A stretch of 37,769 nt of DNA from Myxococcales bacterium (GTDB taxonomy: Bacteria; Myxococcota_A; Polyangia; Polyangiales; Polyangiaceae): the NCBI GenBank assembly GCA_025355005.1, contig JANXLV010000020.1:1-37769 (forward strand). The letters are read 5' to 3'. Each line of letters begins with the position of its first letter. Positions within the stretch are counted from its first letter, which is position 1. Below are positions 30,768 through 37,769 of the stretch, piece after piece. Below the pieces are notes generated by a model. It searched no databases. It saw only the letters and a list, made by a program, of their open reading frames with translations, and had not been told where the DNA came from. The translations under genes were made by a program, and so were the position numbers.

Positions 30768-31397
30768 CTACTTCGTCTTCAAGCTCCCAACGAACGCGTC
30801 AAAGTCCTTCTTTGCGGCCGTGAGCGTCTTCTCCGGGCCGGTCGCCTTGAAGAACCACTGCTCCTCGCCCAGGTCGACGATGGCGCCCATCAACATCCAG
30901 TGATCCTTCGGTCCGTTGGGGCCCGCGCCGGGCATGCCGCCCGAGAATTTGCCCTTCATGGACACGACGGTGACCTTGAGGCCGTTGGGCGTGCGCGTCT
31001 CGGACGTGGGCGTGGCGCCGCCGAACTGGCCGGCCCAGCGCTGCACGTTCGCGTCCACGCCACCGGAGGCCGCGATGACGCTCAGCTCACCGTCCTCGGT
31101 GTCGCCTGCGGCGTGCGGGATCTTGAGCGTGGCCTTGCGCATCTGCGAGGCATTCGGCAGCTGGGTCCAGGTGGCGGGAGCGGTCCACACGACCTCCTTG
31201 CCGCCGGCGGCGGGGGTGCTCGGGGGCGCCGCGGAGGGAGTGGGGATCGTGACGATCATCTGATTGCCGCTCATGGCGACCTGCGCGCTCTGCGCGGACG
31301 GATCGGGCGCGGCCTTGATGTTCTCGGGGACCGGCTTGTCGCACGCGAGGAGCGAGGAGGCGAGGAGGAGCGCGGCGCAGACGAGCGGGGTTCGCAT
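30768..31397 (-). CDS. lipoprotein, unknown function
   Basis: A 209-aa protein with a short signal peptide and lipobox LLAC (Cys19). The mature part starts with a Pro/Ala/Ser linker. A beta-sandwich-like domain of about 140 residues follows (TAPATWTQLPNASQMRKATL, then VQRWAGQFGG, LKVTVVSMKGKFSGG, HWMLMGAIVD, QWFFKATGPEKTLTAAKKDF). This pattern resembles small lipoproteins whose C-terminal half reads like a fold for gas-exposed or lipid-exposed proteins, but I cannot name a family. It lies between the MsrA gene (17 bases upstream) and the SUMF1-like gene (12 bases downstream). Confidence 0.8.
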   Translation of the reverse strand: MRTPLVCAALLLASSLLACDKPVPENIKAAPDPSAQSAQVAMSGNQMIVTIPTPSAAPPSTPAAGGKEVVWTAPATWTQLPNASQMRKATLKIPHAAGDTEDGELSVIAASGGVDANVQRWAGQFGGATPTSETRTPNGLKVTVVSMKGKFSGGMPGAGPNGPKDHWMLMGAIVDLGEEQWFFKATGPEKTLTAAKKDFDAFVGSLKTK

Positions 31398-31414
31398 GAC
31401 GCCGAACTATAGAC

Positions 31415-32101
31415 TCAGCGCAGCGGAAGGGGGCAGCTCTCTTTGCCGGTTTTTTCGTCGTACTGCTGGTGGTAGTCCTCGGCCATGTAGAAGCGCAAAA
31501 GTGGGGCGACCTCGGTGGTGATCGGGCGCTGGAGCTTCGGTTGCTCCTCGGCGATGACGGCGGCGGCCGTGGTCTTTTGCTCGTCGTCCAGGGTGAAGAT
31601 GGCGCTTCGATACTGATCGCCCACGTCGGGGCCCTGGCGGTTCTTCGTCGTCGGGTCGTGGGTCTTGTAGAACACGCGGACGAGATCGCGATACGAGACC
31701 ACCTTCGGATCGAACTCGACGAGCACTGCCTCTGCGTGACCCGTCGTGTGCGAGCACACGGCCTCGTACGTGGGGCTCTCGGTGTGACCGCCCGTGTAGC
31801 CGACCGCCGTTGCAGTCACGCCCGCCACGTGACGGAACGTGTTCTCGGTGCCCCAGAAGCACCCCTCTGCGAAGGCGGCGAGCGCGTGGCCCGGCTCCGG
31901 CGTGAGCGGAGTACCCTTGCCGGCGTGTCCGGGGTTCGCGCCCGCGTTGCTCTTCTGTACGCCGCGCGCACCGAGCGGGGCGCTGCTGGGGTCGGCCGCG
32001 GCGGTGCTCGACGTTGCGCCAGCGCTCGCGGTGCTCTGGCATCCGAGCCCGGAGACTGCAGCGACGAGAACCGCAGACGCGAAGGTCAGTCGAGTGTTCA
32101 T
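31415..32101 (-). CDS. msrA: exported peptide methionine-S-sulfoxide reductase
   Basis: A 228-aa protein. The catalytic motif is AEGCFWGTENTF with Cys81; other family positions are VGYTGGHTESPTYE, the CSHTTGHAEAV block, DPTTKNRQGPDVGDQYRSAIF and YHQQY. A C-terminal cysteine (ESCPLPL) may act in disulfide relay. MsrA reduces methionine-S-sulfoxide in proteins. Most MsrA proteins are cytosolic, but this one has an N-terminal signal (FASAVLVAAVSGLGC) with a cysteine that could be lipidated (the lipobox is imperfect, Gly at -3) and an Ala/Ser linker of about 50 residues before the domain. So it should repair envelope proteins. The start has AGGAGA four bases upstream. Confidence 0.94.
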   Translation of the reverse strand: MNTRLTFASAVLVAAVSGLGCQSTASAGATSSTAAADPSSAPLGARGVQKSNAGANPGHAGKGTPLTPEPGHALAAFAEGCFWGTENTFRHVAGVTATAVGYTGGHTESPTYEAVCSHTTGHAEAVLVEFDPKVVSYRDLVRVFYKTHDPTTKNRQGPDVGDQYRSAIFTLDDEQKTTAAAVIAEEQPKLQRPITTEVAPLLRFYMAEDYHQQYDEKTGKESCPLPLR

Positions 32102-32144
32102 GTCTCTCCTACGCGCGAGCGCCCCTGTGGTTTCGGACGTTCGC

Positions 32145-33068
32145 TCACGGCCCCGCCGGATCGGGGCCAGCCTTGTAATTCAAGCCTATTTCGACGGTGG
32201 TCAATGCCCGCGAGTAGACCGCGATCAGGTGAATGGTCGCCTTCACGCCGCGGCCACCAAATGGGCTGTTGCCGACCGTGAGAGGGTAGGCGGCGAACGT
32301 GCTCGGCTTGCGGGTGCCTTGCTTGCTGCTCACTTCTGCGCCGTTCACGAAGCCATGCACCGTGTCGTTCCCGTCGTTGGGGCGGACGAGCACCGTGTGC
32401 ACGAGGTTCGTGTTGGTGCCGTTCGCGTTGGCATCCTCGCCGTCGTCCATCGAGAACCACCATTGCTTCGTGCCGATGTTACCGAGCGCGAGATCACGCG
32501 ACGTGCCGTTGCTTGCGACGGTGATCAGCCGCCCGTAGGTGGAGGAGTCGCCCTCCACGGCCGCGTACTTCACCCAGGCCTCGACGGTGAGCTCGTTGGT
32601 GACCTTGCAGGCCGCCATGAGCTTGTCGAAGTTCCCGGCGCCTGCGATCTTCGTGTAGTTCGTGAGCTCGAGCGAGTGCGGGTGCCATGCGACGTCGCCG
32701 AGCGTCGCGATGTTGAGGGGATAGGGCGCAGGAATCGCGTCGCCGATTGTGGAGCCGCTTCCCTCTTCGAACTCGTAGAGCGCAAGCAGGCCGTTGGTCA
32801 CGCGACCGTAGTACGGGTCCACGAGCGCGCCGTCCGGCAGTGTTCCGTCGGGCAACAACGGGCCGTCGTTCGCGCCGCCGCCACCAGCGCCATCATCCTG
32901 CGCGGCACCGTCGGCCTCGCCCTTGCCGCCAGCGCCGTCGATGCCACCTTCGTCCGACAGGTTCGTTCCGGTGCCGACAGCCGAGAGTCCGCAAGCGGAC
33001 GCGGTGATCGTGAAGGCAGCGAGCGACGCCACGAAGACAAACGGGATGGACGGTGTCTTGACCTTCAT
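32145..33068 (-). CDS. lipoprotein with LamG-like jelly-roll domain
   Basis: A 307-aa protein with a signal peptide (VFVASLAAFTITASAC, Cys26). A Gly/Asp-rich spacer of about 50 residues follows, then a concanavalin/LamG-like domain (about 90-300). That domain contains GLLALYEFEEGSGSTIGDA, LTVEAWVKYAAVEGDSSTYG, DGNDTVHGFVNGAEV and IHLIAVYSRALTTVEIGLNY; these are the strands and the family's typical last helix. Such domains bind carbohydrate or protein ligands outside the cell. No catalytic residues are seen. It sits between quinone oxidoreductase (23 bases upstream) and MsrA (43 bases downstream). Confidence 0.88.
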   Translation of the reverse strand: MKVKTPSIPFVFVASLAAFTITASACGLSAVGTGTNLSDEGGIDGAGGKGEADGAAQDDGAGGGGANDGPLLPDGTLPDGALVDPYYGRVTNGLLALYEFEEGSGSTIGDAIPAPYPLNIATLGDVAWHPHSLELTNYTKIAGAGNFDKLMAACKVTNELTVEAWVKYAAVEGDSSTYGRLITVASNGTSRDLALGNIGTKQWWFSMDDGEDANANGTNTNLVHTVLVRPNDGNDTVHGFVNGAEVSSKQGTRKPSTFAAYPLTVGNSPFGGRGVKATIHLIAVYSRALTTVEIGLNYKAGPDPAGP

Positions 33069-33091
33069 GTGAATGAACGAGCGGAGCGCGG

Positions 33092-34069
33092 TCAGGGCAC
33101 GAGCACGGCCTTACCCATGATCTTGCGCGACCCCATGAGCTCGAGCAAGCGCGCTGCGTTCGCGAAGCTCTCTTTGGTGGACACGTGTGGTTTGAGCTTG
33201 CCCTCGGTGACCCACGCGAACACCTGCTCTCCATGCGCGCGGTTCTTCGCGAGCTCGCGCGCAGCGAACTGTCCCCAGAACACGCCAACGATGGAGCAGC
33301 CCTTCAAAAGCGTGAGGTTCAGCGGGATCTTCGGGATGTCGCCTGCCGCAAAGCCCACCACGAGGTGTCTGCCGCCCCACGCCATGGATCGGATGGCGGG
33401 CTCCGAGTAGGGGCCACCCACCGCGTCGTACGTCACGTCCACGCCGCGCCCGTCACTCAGCGCCTTTGCGCGCTCCTTCAGATCCTCGTGCGTGTAGACG
33501 ATGCCAGCGTCCGCGCCCATTTCCTTGCAGAATGCAACCTTCTCTTCGGAGCCGGCCGCGGCGATGACCTTCGCGCCAAGCACCTTGCCAAGCTGGATGG
33601 CCGACACGCCGACGCCACCTGCCGCGCCGAGGACGAGCAACGTCTCGCCCTTCTGGAGCTGCGCACGATCCACCAGCGCATGCATCGTGGTGAGGTAAGT
33701 GAGCAGCGTGGCGGCCGCGATGTCGAAGGAGACTGCGTCCGGCACCTTCACCACGGTGGCCTCGGGCACGACGACCTTCTCTGCGAAGGCGCCGTTGATC
33801 ATGGTGAAGGCCGCGCGGTCGCCAGGCTTCACGTACGTGACACCCACGCCCACGCGCGTGACCACGCCCGCGCCCTCGCCGCCCGGAATGAACGGCGGCT
33901 CCGGCTTGAACTGGTACTTGCCGTAGGTGAGCAGCAGGTCGGGGAAGTTCAGACCAGCGGCCTTCACTGCGATCTCGACATCGCCAGAGCCAGGCGCGGA
34001 AGGCTCTGGCAGCTCATCGACCGAAACACCGCTGGGCCCAGTCAAAGCATGAACGCGAACAGCACGCAT
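33092..34069 (-). CDS. zinc-free quinone oxidoreductase-type MDR family protein
   Basis: A 325-aa medium-chain dehydrogenase/reductase. The GroES-like domain has GLNFPDLLLTYGKYQ and PFIPGGEGAGVV, the quinone-oxidoreductase signature region. The Rossmann domain has VLGAAGGVGVSAIQLGK for NADPH and AAGSEEKVAFCKEMGAD after it. The cysteine/histidine ligands of zinc alcohol dehydrogenases are absent. Likely a NADPH:quinone oxidoreductase acting on quinones or enones; the substrate is inferred. Length is typical. It is co-oriented with the esterase-like gene 41 bases upstream and the LamG lipoprotein 23 bases downstream, which tells nothing about substrate. Confidence 0.93.
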   Translation of the reverse strand: MRAVRVHALTGPSGVSVDELPEPSAPGSGDVEIAVKAAGLNFPDLLLTYGKYQFKPEPPFIPGGEGAGVVTRVGVGVTYVKPGDRAAFTMINGAFAEKVVVPEATVVKVPDAVSFDIAAATLLTYLTTMHALVDRAQLQKGETLLVLGAAGGVGVSAIQLGKVLGAKVIAAAGSEEKVAFCKEMGADAGIVYTHEDLKERAKALSDGRGVDVTYDAVGGPYSEPAIRSMAWGGRHLVVGFAAGDIPKIPLNLTLLKGCSIVGVFWGQFAARELAKNRAHGEQVFAWVTEGKLKPHVSTKESFANAARLLELMGSRKIMGKAVLVP

Positions 34070-34110
34070 GCCCCGTCTTCTAGCACGAGGCGGCCTTCCG
34101 GCGATCGTCG

Positions 34111-35172
34111 CTAGGGCAGCGGATGCGCCACGAAGAACTTCATGATCTCTTCGCCCCAGATGAAGGCGTTGGGGAGCTTGCAGGGGATCGCGTACTGCGG
34201 TGCCTGCGGGTCCGTGGTGCTGCCCGGAATGCAGTGGCCTTGCGCGCTTGCAAACGGACCGGGGCTCACCGTCTGGTACGCGTGGTCCAGGGTCTCGAAG
34301 ATCGAGCCGCCGCCCTTGGTCCAGCGATTATGCGTGTAGTTTACATCTTGTGCGAGGACCGTGGGCCCGGTCACGCCGTACTGCTTCACGGCTGCGTCGC
34401 GGATGGTCACCATGGTCTGGTACTCCACGGACTGATCGGTGCGCCCCATGAGCAGAAGGACGGGGATGTTCCGCGCGGGGACGCGGCCCGGGGTGAAGCA
34501 GGTGGACTCTCCGAAGTTGGTCCCGTCGCCTGCGCCGCCCGCTGATGCGGACGCGAAGAGATCGGAGTGATCACAGAGCAGGCGCCACGTCACGAAGCCG
34601 CCGCGAGAGAAGCCCGCGACATGAACCTTCTTCATGTTCGCACGGAACACGGACGCGAACGTCTTCACCATGTCCACGAGCGTGGCGTCGTTTGCCGAAG
34701 ACCACGTGGAGCCGGGCTGCCCACCATAAGGCGGCCCGCTCGGCGCGATCACGACGAAGCCGCTCTTCTCTCCCAGGTCACGGAGCTTCACGTGGCCATC
34801 CATCAGGAGGCCGCTGCCGGTGTCGCCGTGGAGCTCGAGGATCACGCCGCAGCCGGGCGCCTCGCACGCGGCGGGAATGCGCGCGTCCACCTTGAGGCCG
34901 CCGCACGTGAACACGTGGTCGCCCGCGGACACGTCCGTGACGCAGCCGTTCGCAACAGGCGGGCCCGCGTCCACGCCACCGCCACTGCCGGAGTCGTCGT
35001 TGGTGCCGCCGCCAGCGTCGGTGGGGTCAACGAGGGTCCCGCCGTCCTTGCCCTTCTGTCCGCTGCCGCCGGTCGGGAAGGTATTGGAAGAAGACGAGTT
35101 GCCGTCGTCACCGCAAGCGGCGATAGAGAGTGCGACCAACGCGATCAGGGAGACCAGCGCTCGAACCTGCAT
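34111..35172 (-). CDS. alpha/beta-hydrolase lipoprotein of the PHB-depolymerase/LpqC type
   Basis: A 353-aa protein with signal peptide and lipobox SIAAC (Cys20), then a Gly/Asp/Ser-rich linker to about residue 72. The hydrolase domain (about 80-350) has an ELHGDTGSG oxyanion strand, the nucleophile elbow GFSRGG (Ser189), an acid in MGRTDQSVEY (Asp246) and a His in AQGHCIPG (His313). These fit the LpqC/polyhydroxybutyrate depolymerase and feruloyl-esterase group. It would cleave esters outside the inner membrane; the substrate is unknown. It is 18 bases downstream of the methyltransferase gene. Four or more cysteines (CVTD, FTC, ACEAPGC) suggest disulfides. Confidence 0.88.
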   Translation of the reverse strand: MQVRALVSLIALVALSIAACGDDGNSSSSNTFPTGGSGQKGKDGGTLVDPTDAGGGTNDDSGSGGGVDAGPPVANGCVTDVSAGDHVFTCGGLKVDARIPAACEAPGCGVILELHGDTGSGLLMDGHVKLRDLGEKSGFVVIAPSGPPYGGQPGSTWSSANDATLVDMVKTFASVFRANMKKVHVAGFSRGGFVTWRLLCDHSDLFASASAGGAGDGTNFGESTCFTPGRVPARNIPVLLLMGRTDQSVEYQTMVTIRDAAVKQYGVTGPTVLAQDVNYTHNRWTKGGGSIFETLDHAYQTVSPGPFASAQGHCIPGSTTDPQAPQYAIPCKLPNAFIWGEEIMKFFVAHPLP

Positions 35173-35190
35173 CTACCAAGTGTAGCAACT

Positions 35191-35907
35191 TTATTTCTTG
35201 CGGGCGTCGACCACGATCATTCGGTCGAAGGGTTTTTCCAGCATGCCGATGCGGGCGTCTACGTCGAAGCCCGCGGCCTCGAGCTTCGACTTCACGTCAG
35301 GCCAGAGGAACGTGAGGTAGTACATGATGAACTCGGGCTTCAGGAGGGCGTTGCGCACACGCATCGCAGCGTTGAAGCCCTTCGCGATCCAGAACGCGGG
35401 ATGGGCGACCGGCGGCTCCATTCCGGTGGCAAACACGAAGCGTCCGCCCGGCTTGAGCGCCTTCGCGATGCCCGTGATGAACGCGTCCTCTTCCTCCTCG
35501 CGGATGTGGCCGAACGCGCCAACGCATGTAGCCACGTCGAACTCGGAGTCGAACGGCATGGCGAGCGCGTCCCCCTTCACGAACGTCACCTTCGCGTCGC
35601 CATTGGCAGCTCCGACGCGACGCGCGGCCTCCTCCCTCATGCCGTCCGAGAAATCGAGGCCAACGACCTCCTTCTTGCATAATGCACGCAATCGGATCAT
35701 GGCCGCGCCGGTGCCGCAGCAGACGTCGAGCGCGCGGTCGATGCTCTTCTCCGGGCCGATGACCTTCGCGATTGCCAGGCATATCTCGTCCGGCGTGCGG
35801 AACGGCGTCTTGTCGAACTTGGGCGCGATCATGTCGTAGCCGCGCTGCGTGGACACGAGCGCCTGTTCGATCAGCTCTTTGAAACTGGGGCCGTCTTTCT
35901 GGAACAT
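35191..35907 (-). CDS. class I SAM-dependent methyltransferase
   Basis: A 238-aa protein from ATG 35907 (a TTG three codons earlier is also in frame). Motif I is ALDVCCGTGAAM, the acidic end of strand 2 is VVGLDFSDGM, motif post-I region KVTFVKGDALAMPF, then FDVATCVGAFGHI and the LKPGGRFVFA turn of the UbiE/Coq5-like family. A later segment (FWIAKGFNAAMRVRNALLKP) resembles lipid- or quinone-modifying methyltransferases. Substrate is unknown. It opens the long minus-strand run and is divergent from the RpiB-type gene, separated by about 120 bases. Confidence 0.92.
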   Translation of the reverse strand: MFQKDGPSFKELIEQALVSTQRGYDMIAPKFDKTPFRTPDEICLAIAKVIGPEKSIDRALDVCCGTGAAMIRLRALCKKEVVGLDFSDGMREEAARRVGAANGDAKVTFVKGDALAMPFDSEFDVATCVGAFGHIREEEEDAFITGIAKALKPGGRFVFATGMEPPVAHPAFWIAKGFNAAMRVRNALLKPEFIMYYLTFLWPDVKSKLEAAGFDVDARIGMLEKPFDRMIVVDARKK

Positions 35908-36030
35908 CTCTGCCAAAGTCTAACCGAAGCGTGGCTTGATGAGACCAGCGTCCTTCGCCATGATGTTCGGCATGTCAGAAGCCCCGCAGAGGCCCAAGCT
36001 CGCGCCCCCGCCGCTCGACGAACAACGAAC

Positions 36031-36447
36031 ATGCGTATCGTGATCGGCGCCGACGAGGAACGTCCCATCCTCGACCTCATCAAGTCGTACCTCGAGTCGA
36101 AGGGGCACACCGCGGAGCTGATGCCCATGCAGAAGTGGGGACGCGCGGCGGTCGCCGCTGCCGACGAGGTGGCGTCGCATCGCGCCACATTCGGGATCGT
36201 CCTCTGTTACAGCGGGACGGGCGTGAGCATCGCCGCGAACAAGGTCGCAGGCGTTCGCGCCGCGCTATGCACGGACGCGTCCACGGCATCCAGCGCGCGA
36301 AAGTGGAACGACGCAAACGTGCTAGCGCTCTCGCTACGGACCCTCTCGCCCGACCTCGCCATGGAGATCCTCGACGCGTGGCTAGAGAGCACCTACGCAA
36401 ACACCGAACAAGAGAGCCTAGAAGAAATAGCCAAAAGAGAGCGCTAA
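36031..36447 (+). CDS. RpiB/LacAB-family sugar-phosphate isomerase
   Basis: A 138-aa protein with the RpiB fold: start MRIVIGADEE, then LCYSGTGVSIAANKVAGVR. That segment aligns without gaps to the active-site loop of E. coli RpiB, with Cys59 in place of the catalytic cysteine; the intervening residues differ (YSGTG rather than GTGVG), as in a divergent RpiB subgroup. RKWNDANVLALSLR follows. RpiB converts ribose-5-phosphate and ribulose-5-phosphate; some members act on allose-6-phosphate or related sugars. The start lacks a clear ribosome site. It converges with the next gene with no base between the stop codons (TAACTA). Confidence 0.88.
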   Translation: MRIVIGADEERPILDLIKSYLESKGHTAELMPMQKWGRAAVAAADEVASHRATFGIVLCYSGTGVSIAANKVAGVRAALCTDASTASSARKWNDANVLALSLRTLSPDLAMEILDAWLESTYANTEQESLEEIAKRER

Positions 36448-37512
36448 CTAGAGACGGGACTCGCTGACTACGCGTCCGTGGACGATGCGCGCGGCAGGCT
36501 GGCCGATGTTCTCCGGGCTGCACGCGCCGCCGGCCATCAACATCCCCGGCGTGAGCACCACGCCTCCGCTGCAGACCTTGCCCGCGTGGTAGACGCCCAC
36601 CATCGGCACGCGCGTGAAGTCGAGGCCTGGATGCGACTCGGAGCTGCCGACCTCCCCAGTGGTGGCGATGCTCTTCGTGCCGACCTTCGCGGGCCGCCTG
36701 CCGTCCGGCCATTGCACCACCGCGTCCACGTGGACGACGAAGCGCATGCCCGCGGCCGAGTCCGGCAGACGTACCGCACGCGCCGAAACGCCGCGCTCGA
36801 TCTCGGGCATGATCCCCACCCACGAGGAACGGCTGTCGTTCGCAGCGAGCAGCGCGACCTTCACCCCACCTGATCGTCGCACGACGATCTCGTAGTCGGC
36901 AGACCCTTCGGGCGGCGTCTCCCCAGGCGTGCGCGCCGCCTCTTCCACCGCGGACAGCACCGGCCCACCTCGGCCGAGCCCAAGCTCGCGATCGTGCGCA
37001 TCGAGCCCGTCCACGAGCCCACCATTGTTCGCCGCGCGACGCGGCACCTCCGCCACCTGCGGCACCGGTGTATCCCTCGTTGGCAGAAGCCCAAGAGCCG
37101 TGGCCGCAAGGACATCACGCTGCGCGGCACTCGTGGTCGCCGAGAAGGACCAGTCACCATTGTCGGCGGAGGCGATGGGGGAAGGGGTCGTGGTCGGAGC
37201 GAATGCAGGGTTCCGCGCGAAGGCAAGCGAGCCGGTGGAGGTCGAGGTCGTCGTCGAGGTCGAGGTCGAGGTCGTCGTCGAGGTCGTCGTCGAGGTCGAG
37301 GTCGTCGTCGATGGGTACTCCACGTCGATCGCCAGCTCCGCCCCCTGGCTCTCCACCGCGACCGTCGCGACGCGACCTGCGCTCCGTGGCCCCACCACCA
37401 GCGCGGCGATCACGTGTATCGTACACGCAATCGCCAGCGAGGCGTGAAGCGGGTCTGCCCTCGAAATGCGGCGCACGGCGCCTTGGATGCGCGCCGTGCG
37501 TTCGACGTTCAC
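36448..37512 (-). CDS. single-pass membrane protein with Thr-Ser stalk, unknown function
   Basis: A 354-aa protein from GTG 37512 (GGA five bases before). A basic N-terminus (RTARIQGAVRRISRAD) is followed by one hydrophobic helix (about 23-42, HASLAIACTIHVIAALVVG), an acidic strand (ESQGAELAIDVEYP) and a Thr/Ser stalk encoded by the third CTCGAC tract. The rest is hydrophilic, with a possible folded C-terminal domain (about 230-350: GMRFVVHVDAVVQWPDGR, DFTRVPMVGVYHAGKVCSGG, VLTPGMLMAGGACSP) carrying two cysteines. The topology (short cytosolic tail, helix, stalk, outer domain) recalls TonB-type or AgmX-type envelope proteins; that is inference. It runs into the RpiB-type gene's stop. Confidence 0.75.
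   Translation of the reverse strand: MNVERTARIQGAVRRISRADPLHASLAIACTIHVIAALVVGPRSAGRVATVAVESQGAELAIDVEYPSTTTSTSTTTSTTTSTSTSTTTSTSTGSLAFARNPAFAPTTTPSPIASADNGDWSFSATTSAAQRDVLAATALGLLPTRDTPVPQVAEVPRRAANNGGLVDGLDAHDRELGLGRGGPVLSAVEEAARTPGETPPEGSADYEIVVRRSGGVKVALLAANDSRSSWVGIMPEIERGVSARAVRLPDSAAGMRFVVHVDAVVQWPDGRRPAKVGTKSIATTGEVGSSESHPGLDFTRVPMVGVYHAGKVCSGGVVLTPGMLMAGGACSPENIGQPAARIVHGRVVSESRL
37238..37311. repeat. CTCGAC/CGACGA tract 3 (Thr-Ser stalk)
   Basis: On the minus strand, CTCGAC units alternate with ACGACG insertions and encode Thr-Ser and Thr-Thr repeats in the membrane protein at 36448-37512. The unit is the same as in the stalks of kinases 1 and 2, 29 and 34 kb away. Confidence 0.9.
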
Positions 37513-37520
37513 GTCATTCC

Positions 37521-37769
37521 TCAGTTCGAGGCGACGGCGTGGACGGTCTCGCGGTTGCCCTGCGCCTTGTCGTGAACGGCGTCCACGGCCTGGAGGGCGG
37601 CATCGCGCATCTCTTCGTCGAGCATGGCCTGCGTGGCCGGGATCGTCGGGAGGATGAGCAGGTCGAGCTTGAGCAGGCAGACATCCGGCGCGACCTGACG
37701 GATCGTGAAGATGACGTTCGCGTCCTTCACGTTCGAGCCACTGACGAACTTGCCCTCGACGACCGTGGT
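37521..37769 (-). CDS. C-terminal fragment of a hypothetical protein, cut by the window edge
   Basis: The frame is open from the window's last base to the TGA at 37521, giving at least 82 residues. The sequence (KDANVIFTIRQVAPDVCLLK, then LDEEMRDAALQAVDAVHDKA) looks like an alpha/beta or helical protein end. The start must lie outside the window; GTG 37730 is an internal candidate only. It is eight bases upstream of the membrane-protein start at 37512, so the two are probably co-transcribed. Family not recognised. Confidence 0.6.
   Translation of the reverse strand, partial: TTVVEGKFVSGSNVKDANVIFTIRQVAPDVCLLKLDLLILPTIPATQAMLDEEMRDAALQAVDAVHDKAQGNRETVHAVASN

Noticed and set aside
36205..36240. 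RpiB-type protein with the catalytic cysteine replaced by serine
   Set aside because: A gapless alignment anchored on SIAAN puts Cys59 at the catalytic position; Ser61 is two residues later.

Overview
The window looks like chromosomal DNA from a myxobacterium (Myxococcota, probably the Sorangiineae/Polyangiales side). The reasons are the very high G+C, three Hanks-type Ser/Thr protein kinases in 38 kb, a sigma54 NtrC-type regulator with its sensor kinase, a kinase tail resembling the AgmX/PglI C-terminal domain, about a dozen predicted lipoproteins with D/G/S-rich tails after the lipid cysteine, and many non-ATG starts (GTG, TTG). This is an inference from gene content; no rRNA or other phylogenetic marker is present. 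I see no tRNA, rRNA, transposase, phage gene or CRISPR array.

Layout. 1-6.9 kb: a small glycine-rich membrane protein, a hemolysin-III family membrane protein whose frame runs antisense through a neighbouring gene, an RRM RNA-binding protein with a poly-Gly tail and a clear terminator, kinase 1, a four-helix membrane protein, an Ala-patterned mini-lipoprotein, a stand-alone receiver protein, NudC, a spermidine-synthase-like protein and a second copy of the small membrane protein. 6.9-12 kb (plus strand): kinase 2, split by a frameshift from its Thr-Ser tail and C-terminal domain, then MobA, a double peptidoglycan-binding protein, a conserved 133-aa protein and a DUF4403-type lipoprotein. 12-17.3 kb (minus): sensor kinase and NtrC-type regulator, then a lipoprotein-type SPFH protein with a partner lipoprotein. 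17.4-22.5 kb: an unrecognised 414-aa protein, MoeA and an 825-aa TPR protein.

22.5-35.9 kb is one long minus-strand run of closely packed genes. In order of transcription they are: methyltransferase, esterase/depolymerase-like lipoprotein, quinone oxidoreductase, LamG-like lipoprotein, exported MsrA, a lipoprotein, a secreted SUMF1-like protein, TesB thioesterase, soluble kinase 3, ECF sigma factor, an anti-sigma-like protein with a duplicated zinc motif and TPRs, an outer-membrane-protein candidate, a Cys-rich Kazal-like lipoprotein and a propeller-like lipoprotein. The 4-bp ATGA overlaps sigma/anti-sigma and OMP/Cys-rich lipoprotein indicate translational coupling. 36-37.8 kb: an RpiB-family isomerase, a membrane protein with a third Thr-Ser stalk and a truncated gene at the edge.

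The common theme is envelope signalling: membrane kinases with repetitive Thr-Ser stalks, an STPK/ECF/anti-sigma/outer-membrane locus, a lipidated SPFH pair and many exported proteins. The most unusual items are the three CTCGAC hexamer tracts, all encoding Thr-Ser stalks next to a membrane helix; the frameshift in kinase 2; the repeat-associated antisense overlap at 1 kb; the SPFH lipoprotein pair; the sigma locus with a duplicated zinc motif; and the mini-lipoprotein with heptad-spaced alanines.
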